The position numbers and the translations under genes were made by a program. Positions 1 through 5,300 of a stretch of 7,765 nt of DNA are shown piece after piece (position 1 is the stretch's first letter; each line of letters begins with the position of its first letter). Location of the stretch: contig JAFAYN010000013.1 of assembly GCA_019240375.1 (NCBI GenBank), positions 1-7,765 of the forward strand, read 5' to 3'. The notes under the pieces are model-generated. The model saw only the letters and a list, made by a program, of their open reading frames with translations. It did not search any database and was not told where the DNA came from. This stretch comes from Gemmatimonadota bacterium. Lineage in GTDB: Bacteria > Gemmatimonadota > Gemmatimonadetes > Longimicrobiales > Longimicrobiaceae.

Positions 1-661
1 TCGGCTCCTCTCCGGGCTTGTAGCGCGGCTTGGGCTGCGGCAGCAGGAAGAAGGCGACGCACAGCAGCGCGATGGCCACTCCGACGCGCGGTGCCGCGAC
101 CGTGACCGGAACTGCGGCGATCTGGATCAGCGTCGCAATGCCGTAGCGGCGCGTCATCTGCTGGAGGAAGTCGGGCGCGAGCCGTTCGTCCATCACCCGG
201 CGGCCCGCCATTCCGTAGAACCACTTGGCCATCCACGTGCAGGCGGTCAGGGCGAAGCCGGCGACCAGGGTCACCGACGCGAGGGGCTCGAAGTGCGTGC
301 CCAGGTGGAAGCACCAGACGCGGATCGGATAAGGGACGACGACGATGGCCAGCAGGAACAGGAGGTTGAACGCGCCGAACCAGTGATCGCTCTTGGCATA
401 GATGCGGCCCGAATAATGGTGCTGCAGCCAGTAGGCGCCGATCACGATATAGCAGAGGACCAGCGCGAGATGCTCGCGCCACTGCTCGGCGATGGCCCTC
501 GCCAGGTCGCTGTAGCCATGCGGGCCGTCGGGAGATCCGGGGACCTTGATCTCGACGATGAGCAGGGTCAGCGCAATTGCGAAAACCGCGTCGCTGAACC
601 CCTCGAAACGGTCGAGTCCGCGCTCGGCACCATGGGTCCGCGTGTGGTCGCGTTGAGCCAT
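1..661 (-). CDS. TMEM175 (DUF1211) family potassium channel protein, 3' end cut by window edge
   Basis: Reading leftward from the ATG at 661-659 gives 220 residues with no stop before the window edge. The N-terminus carries the family signature: Arg18, then F22-S23-D24 leading into a hydrophobic helix (AVFAIALTLLIVEI). This is the FSD motif of TM1 in TMEM175/DUF1211 proteins. Further hydrophobic segments lie near residues 64-82 (ending WLQHH), 97-113 (NLLFLL..VVVPYP, a typical family stretch), 127-148, 174-190 and 193-207, giving six predicted helices. The basic, proline-rich tail (PQPKPRYKPGEEP) suggests the stop lies just outside the window, as bacterial members are usually about 200 residues. 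Family knowledge: bacterial TMEM175 proteins are tetrameric K+-permeable channels of the inner membrane, without the classical selectivity filter. The physiological role here is unknown. It is divergent from the NRPS and probably not part of that pathway. The start is supported by a GAGGAGGAG Shine-Dalgarno. Confidence 0.88.
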   Translation of the reverse strand, partial: MAQRDHTRTHGAERGLDRFEGFSDAVFAIALTLLIVEIKVPGSPDGPHGYSDLARAIAEQWREHLALVLCYIVIGAYWLQHHYSGRIYAKSDHWFGAFNLLFLLAIVVVPYPIRVWCFHLGTHFEPLASVTLVAGFALTACTWMAKWFYGMAGRRVMDERLAPDFLQQMTRRYGIATLIQIAAVPVTVAAPRVGVAIALLCVAFFLLPQPKPRYKPGEEP

Positions 662-665
662 CGCT

Positions 666-671
666 CCTCCT
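666..671 (-). promoter_or_regulatory. Shine-Dalgarno of the TMEM175-family gene
   Basis: On the minus strand the sequence reads GGCGAGGAGGAGCGATG. A perfect AGGAGG core lies four bases before the ATG, and the purine run allows alternative registers. This fixes the start at 661 and contrasts with the poor ribosome site of the NRPS gene on the other side of the intergenic region. Confidence 0.8.
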
Positions 672-811
672 CGCCCGTGACGCCGGGGCGCAGCTTCCCA
701 CCCTCTCCGCTCCATCGGGGGCGTTCGGGGGAGGAACGACACCGCCGCAAGGAGAGTGCCCAGGGGGGAATCGTCGGGAGGCGCTATCGTTTCTTTGAAA
801 AGAATAGCATA

Positions 812-840
812 TTGTGTACATATAATTTCCGACGTATAGT
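812..840 (+). promoter_or_regulatory. Candidate sigma-70-like promoter for the NRPS gene, in an AT-rich island
   Basis: An AT-rich island (about 786-846) interrupts otherwise very GC-rich DNA. Within it, TTGTGT (812-817) and TATAGT (835-840) are separated by exactly 17 bp. TATAGT matches five of six positions of the -10 consensus, and TTGTGT keeps the TTG of the -35. A second reading is TTGAAA (795-800) with a perfect TATAAT (821-826), but its spacer is 20 bp, longer than optimal. CATAT occurs twice (808-812 and 819-823), starting 11 bp apart or about one helical turn, which could be paired half-sites for a regulator. Transcription from the first pair would start near 847 and leave a leader of about 100 nt before the NRPS. 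The same island could also drive the divergent TMEM175 gene. Consensus matching only; the organism's sigma preferences are unknown. Confidence 0.45.
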
Positions 841-880
841 ACCGAATCGCCCTGGTTCACGGCCCCGCCATCCACCCTCC

Positions 881-921
881 CGCGACGTGCACGCGACGGC
901 GACCCTCGCCCGCACGTCACG
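881..921 (+). other. Two-stem inverted repeat in the NRPS 5' leader
   Basis: GACGTGC (884-890) pairs perfectly with GCACGTC (912-918). Two further pairs outside it (881-882 with 920-921) follow one mismatch. Inside the loop, GGCGA (898-902) pairs with TCGCC (906-910) around a CCC loop. The result is a bulged, GC-rich stem-loop about 28 nt before the NRPS start codon. No T-run follows, so it does not look like an intrinsic terminator. It could be a regulatory leader structure or a dyad operator, or simply chance in GC-rich DNA. A run of eight C (922-929) follows at once. Confidence 0.4.
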
Positions 922-948
922 CCCCCCCCGGAAGACCTTCACGACCGC

Positions 949-2310
949 ATGATGGAGAACGTAGAAGGCGTCTATCCGCTCTCGCCGACACAGCTCGACA
1001 TCCTGCTACGGACGCTCGAAGCGCCCGACCTGCACGAGTACGTCGAGCAGATCCACTGGCGGCTGCGGGGGAGCTACGACCCGCGCGCCTTCCGGGAGGC
1101 GTGGAGGCGGGTGATGGCGCGCCACCCGGCGCTACGCATGGCGTTCTTCCACGAGGGGCTGGACGAGCCGGTGCAGGTCGTCCGTCGGGAGGTGGAGCCA
1201 GAGGTCGCGGAGGAGGACTGGCGCGGGACGTCGGAGGGGGAGGTGGAGGCACGCTTCCGCGCCCTGCTGGCCGGGGAGCGGCGGCGGGACTTCGCGCTTG
1301 CCTCGGCTCCGCTGACGCGGGTGCGGGTGGCGCGCGTCGCGCACGACCGGTACCTCTTCGCGTGGAGTTACCACCACCTGCTGATGGACGGGTGGTCGGC
1401 GCAGCTCTGCCTGCGGGAGATGCTGGAGACGTACCACGCGCTCGCCGCCGGAGAGGTCCCGCGAGCCGGGCCCGTGGCCCCGTACTCCCGCTACCTGGCC
1501 TGGCTCGCCGCACAGGACCGCGCGGGCGCCGAGCGGTACTGGCGGCGCGCCCTGGCCGGCATGGAGCCGCCGGAGCCCTTCCCGGTCCGCCTGGTGGGCG
1601 CGGACGACGGCGGCACGTACGCGGTGCAGACGGCCACCCTCCCCGCGGAGACCTGCGAGGCGCTGCGGTGGACCGCGCGCCGGCTGCAGGTGACGCTCGC
1701 CACCCTGTTCGAGGGCGCCTGGGGAGTGCTCCTGGCGCGCTGCACCGGGGTCCCGGAGGTGATCTTCGGCTCGGTGGACGCAGGGCGCCCCACCGACCTT
1801 CCGGGCGCCGAAGGGATGCTGGGCCTCCTGATGCGCACGGTCCCGGTGCGCGTCGTGGACGAGCCCGCCGCCCGCGTCGCCGACTGGCTGGAAGCACTCC
1901 AGCGCACGCACCGGGAAGCGCGGCTCCACGGCTCCGTCCCGCTGGGCCGCATCCGCGAGTGGAGCGGCCTGCTGCCCGGGGATCGCCTCCTCGACCACCT
2001 TCTCCTCTTCCAGAACCTCCCCGACACCGGGGTGGCCCACGCCGCCATCGGAGGCGCGGAGCTTTCCGGCTTCGAGCGCGTCCCCCCGGACGGAGCGTAC
2101 GGCCACCGGCTGATGCTCACCGTGGTGCCGGGGCGCGAGATCGCCCTGGAGCTGACCCACCCGGCCTGGCTGTGCCCGGACGCCGCCCGCGCGCTCCTGG
2201 GCCACCTGCGCACGCTCCTGGAGGCGATGGCGACCGATCCGGAGCGCCCCCTGTCCACGCTGGCGCTGGTCACCCCCGAGGAGCGCCGCTGCCTGGTGGC
2301 AGAGTGGAAC
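949..2310 (+). other. NRPS condensation domain 1 (DCL-like), residues about 1-454
   Basis: The domain begins almost at the N-terminus with VYPLSPTQ (residues 8-15) after only seven residues. RHPALRMAF lies at 58-66 and the catalytic HHLLMDGWS at 142-150 (second His143, Asp147). PYSRYLAWL, FGSVDAGRPTDL and GLLMRTVPVR (292-301) follow. The SYHHLLMDGWS and PYSRYLAWL wording resembles tyrocidine TycB-type domains that accept a chain ending in a D-residue, rather than LCL domains (family knowledge recalled, not computed). The position usually occupied by Asn in the GxFINTxPxR motif is Arg296. The short N-terminal stretch could serve as a COM-type acceptor docking segment (inference). Confidence 0.9.
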
Positions 2311-5300
2311 GCGACCGAGGCGCTCCCCCCCGCCGCCTGCGTCCATACGCTGTTCGAGGCGCAGGTGGGGCGTACGCCGGACCGCGTGGCGCTTGTTTCA
2401 GGCGACGAAACGCTCACCTACGCGGAGCTGGACGCCCGCGCCGACCGGCTGGCGCACCGTCTCGCCGCGCGCGGGGTCGGTCCGGAGAGCCGGGTGGGGG
2501 TGTGCCTGGAGCGGACCGCGGAGATGGTGGTGGCGGTGCTCGGCGTCCTCAAAGCCGGGGCAGCGTACGTCCCGCTCGACCCCGCCCACCCCGCGGAGCG
2601 GCTGGCGTACGTCCTGGAGGACTCCGGCGCCGGGCTGGTGCTCACCGGCGGGCGCACGGCCGATGCCCTCCCCGCCGACGTACCCCGCCTGGTGCTCGAC
2701 GCGGAAGCGCCGCCTTCCTCGGCGCCGGATCCGGCGCCACGGTGGGACACGGACCCCGCGAGCCTGGCGTACGTCCTTTACACCTCCGGGTCCACCGGCC
2801 GCCCCAAAGGGGTGCTGGTGGAGCACCGCTCCCTGGTCGCCTTCCTCCACGCCATGCGGCGGCGGCCGGGGATGGGTGCGGACGACGTGCTCCTGGCGGT
2901 GACCACACTGGGTTTCGACATCGCGGGGCTGGAGATCTTCCTTCCGCTGACCAGCGGCGCGCGGGTGGTGCTCGCCGACCGGGCCACCGCCGCCGACCCG
3001 GCGCTCCTGGCGCGTGCCCTGGACGAGTCGGGGGCGACTGTGTTGCAGGCGACCCCGGCGACCTGGCGGATGCTCCTGGACGCCGGGTGGGAGGGGAGCG
3101 CGACGCTGACGGCGCTCTGCGGCGGGGAAGCGCTCCCGGAGGAGCTGTCGGGGCGGCTCCGGCCCCGGGTGCGGGCGCTCTGGAACCTGTACGGCCCCAC
3201 CGAGACGACGGTGTGGTCCACCACGCACCGGGTGGCGGAGGGCGGAGCGCCTCCCATCGGCGAGCCGGTGGACGGGACCCGGGCGTACGTGCTCGACTGG
3301 CACGGGAACCCGGTGCCCGTCGGGGTCCCCGGCGAGCTGCACATCGGCGGGGCGGGGGTGGCGCGGGGATACCACCGGCGCCCGGAGCTGACGGCGGACC
3401 GCTTCCTCCCCGACCCGTTCGCCGCCGGGCCGGGGGCGCGAGCGTACCGCACCGGCGACCGGGTGCGCCGCCGGCCGGACGGGACGCTGGAGTTCCTGGG
3501 GCGCGCCGACCAGCAGGTCAAGGTGCGCGGCTTCCGCATCGAGCCGGGGGAGATCGAGGCCGCGCTGCGCGCGCATCCCGGCGTGCGCGAGGCGGTGGTA
3601 GGGGTGCGCGAGGACGCCTCCGGCGACCGCCGGCTGGTGGGGTACGTGGTTCCCGCGCCGGGGGTGACGACCTCTGCCGCGGAGCTGCGCGGCCACCTGG
3701 CGGCGCGCCTCCCGGACTACATGGTGCCGGGGGCGATCGTGACGCTCGACGCCCTCCCGCTCACGCCGAGCGGGAAGGTGGACCGCCGCGCCCTCCCTGC
3801 GCCCGACCCGCTCCCCGGGTCGGACGCCGACGCCGCGCCGCGGACTCCCACCGAGGAGATCGTGGCCGGGATCTTCGCCGGGGTGCTGCGGCTGGAGCGG
3901 GTGGGGGCGCACGACGACTTCTTCGCGCTGGGCGGGCACTCGCTCCTCGCCACGCAGGCGGCGACCCGGGTGCGCGCGGCGTTCGGGACGGAGCTTCCGC
4001 AGCGCGTCTTCTTCCAGCGCCCCACCGTCGCGGGGCTCGCCGCCTGGCTGGACGCCCGGCGGGACGCCCCGGAGCGGGCAATCGCCCCCATCGAGCACGT
4101 GGCCGAGCCGGGAGCGTGGCTCCCGCTCTCCCCGGCCCAGCAGCGCCTCTGGCTGGCCCACCGGATGGACCCGGCGAGCCGCGTCTACAACCAGGCCCTC
4201 GCCCTCCGGCTGGCCGGGCGGCTCAACGCCGGTGCCCTGGCCCGGGCGCTCACCGAGGTGGCGCGCCGCCACGCCGTCTTCCGGACGCGCTTCGTGGAGA
4301 GGGAGGGGGTGCCGGGGCAGGTGATCGAGCCGCCCCGCGAGGTTCCCCTTCCGCTGGTCGACCTGTCGGGGCTCGCCGGCCGGGCGAATACGCTGGAGGC
4401 CGTGGTCCGGGAGCGGACCCGGGAGCTGTTCGACCTCCGCTCCGGGGTCCTCCTCCGGGCGCTGCTCGCCAGGCTCTCTGAGGACGAGCACGCGCTGGTG
4501 GTGACCATGCACCACGTCACCAACGACGGGTGGTCGGCGGGGATCCTCTTCCACGAGGTGGTGGAGCTGTACCGCGCCTTCGCCGCCGGACGGCCGTCCC
4601 CCCTCCCGGAGCCCCCGGTCCAGTACGCCGACTACGCCGTCTGGCAGCGGAAGTGGCTCACCCCGGAGCGCGAGCGCGCCCAGCTCGACTTCTGGCGCCG
4701 GCAGCTCGACGGACTCCCGGAGCTGCGCCTGGCCACGGACGGGGCACGCACCACCGAGCGGACGGACGGGGCGACGCGCGCCTTCGCCCTTTCCGGGGAG
4801 CTGTCCGGGGGCGTCCGCCGGCTCGGCCGCTCGATCGGCGCCACGCCTTTCATGGTCCTGCTCGCCGCCTTCGAGGTGCTGCTGCGCTGGCAGGGGTGGA
4901 ACGACGAGGTGGTGGTCGGCACCGACGTCGCCAGCCGCAACCTCCGCTCCGAGACGGAGGGGGTGGTCGGCTTCTTCCTCAACCGCCTCGTCCTCCGCAC
5001 CCGCATGGACGGGAACCCATCCTTCGCGGAGCTGGTGGGGCGCGTCCGGGACGTGGCGCTCGCCGCGTACGACCACCAGGACGTTCCCTTCGACCGGGTG
5101 GTGGAGGCGCTGCGCCCCCGGCGCGCCGCGGGCGGGACCCCGTTCTTCCGGGTCGGCTTCCTCCTGCAGAACTTCCCCGCGCCGCGGGCGGCCGAGCTTC
5201 CCGGGCTGGTGCTGGAGCCGTTCCCGGCCGGGCCGGTCGAGGCCCAGCTCGACCTGCGCCTGGCCGTGCAGGACGACGGCGCGGGGATGTCGGGGACGTT

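Noticed and set aside
756..839. Short GTG-started frame of 27 codons in the intergenic region, preceded by AAGGAGA
   Set aside because: The purine-rich sequence abuts the GTG with almost no spacing, the frame crosses the AT-rich promoter island, and the peptide has no notable feature.
881..921. Intrinsic terminator before the NRPS
   Set aside because: The stem is GC-rich, but it is followed by ACGCCCC and C-rich sequence with no T-run, and it would cut off the NRPS leader.
293..952. Plus-strand open frame of about 219 codons across the left gene and intergenic region
   Set aside because: It is antisense to the well-supported TMEM175-family gene, runs through the promoter region and has no family resemblance.
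2325..2331. Homopolymer runs in the NRPS (seven C at 2325-2331 and 6321-6327, seven G at 5965-5971) as frameshift or phase-variation sites
   Set aside because: The frame and domain motifs continue correctly across all three, so there is no sign of a frameshift. Runs of this length are expected in such GC-rich DNA.
1101..4481. Long plus-strand open frame (about 1126 codons) overlapping the NRPS in another frame
   Set aside because: The Arg/Gly/Ala/Pro-rich translation has no recognisable motif. It is a frame shadow of C1-A1-PCP1-C2, whose motifs are unbroken in the true frame.
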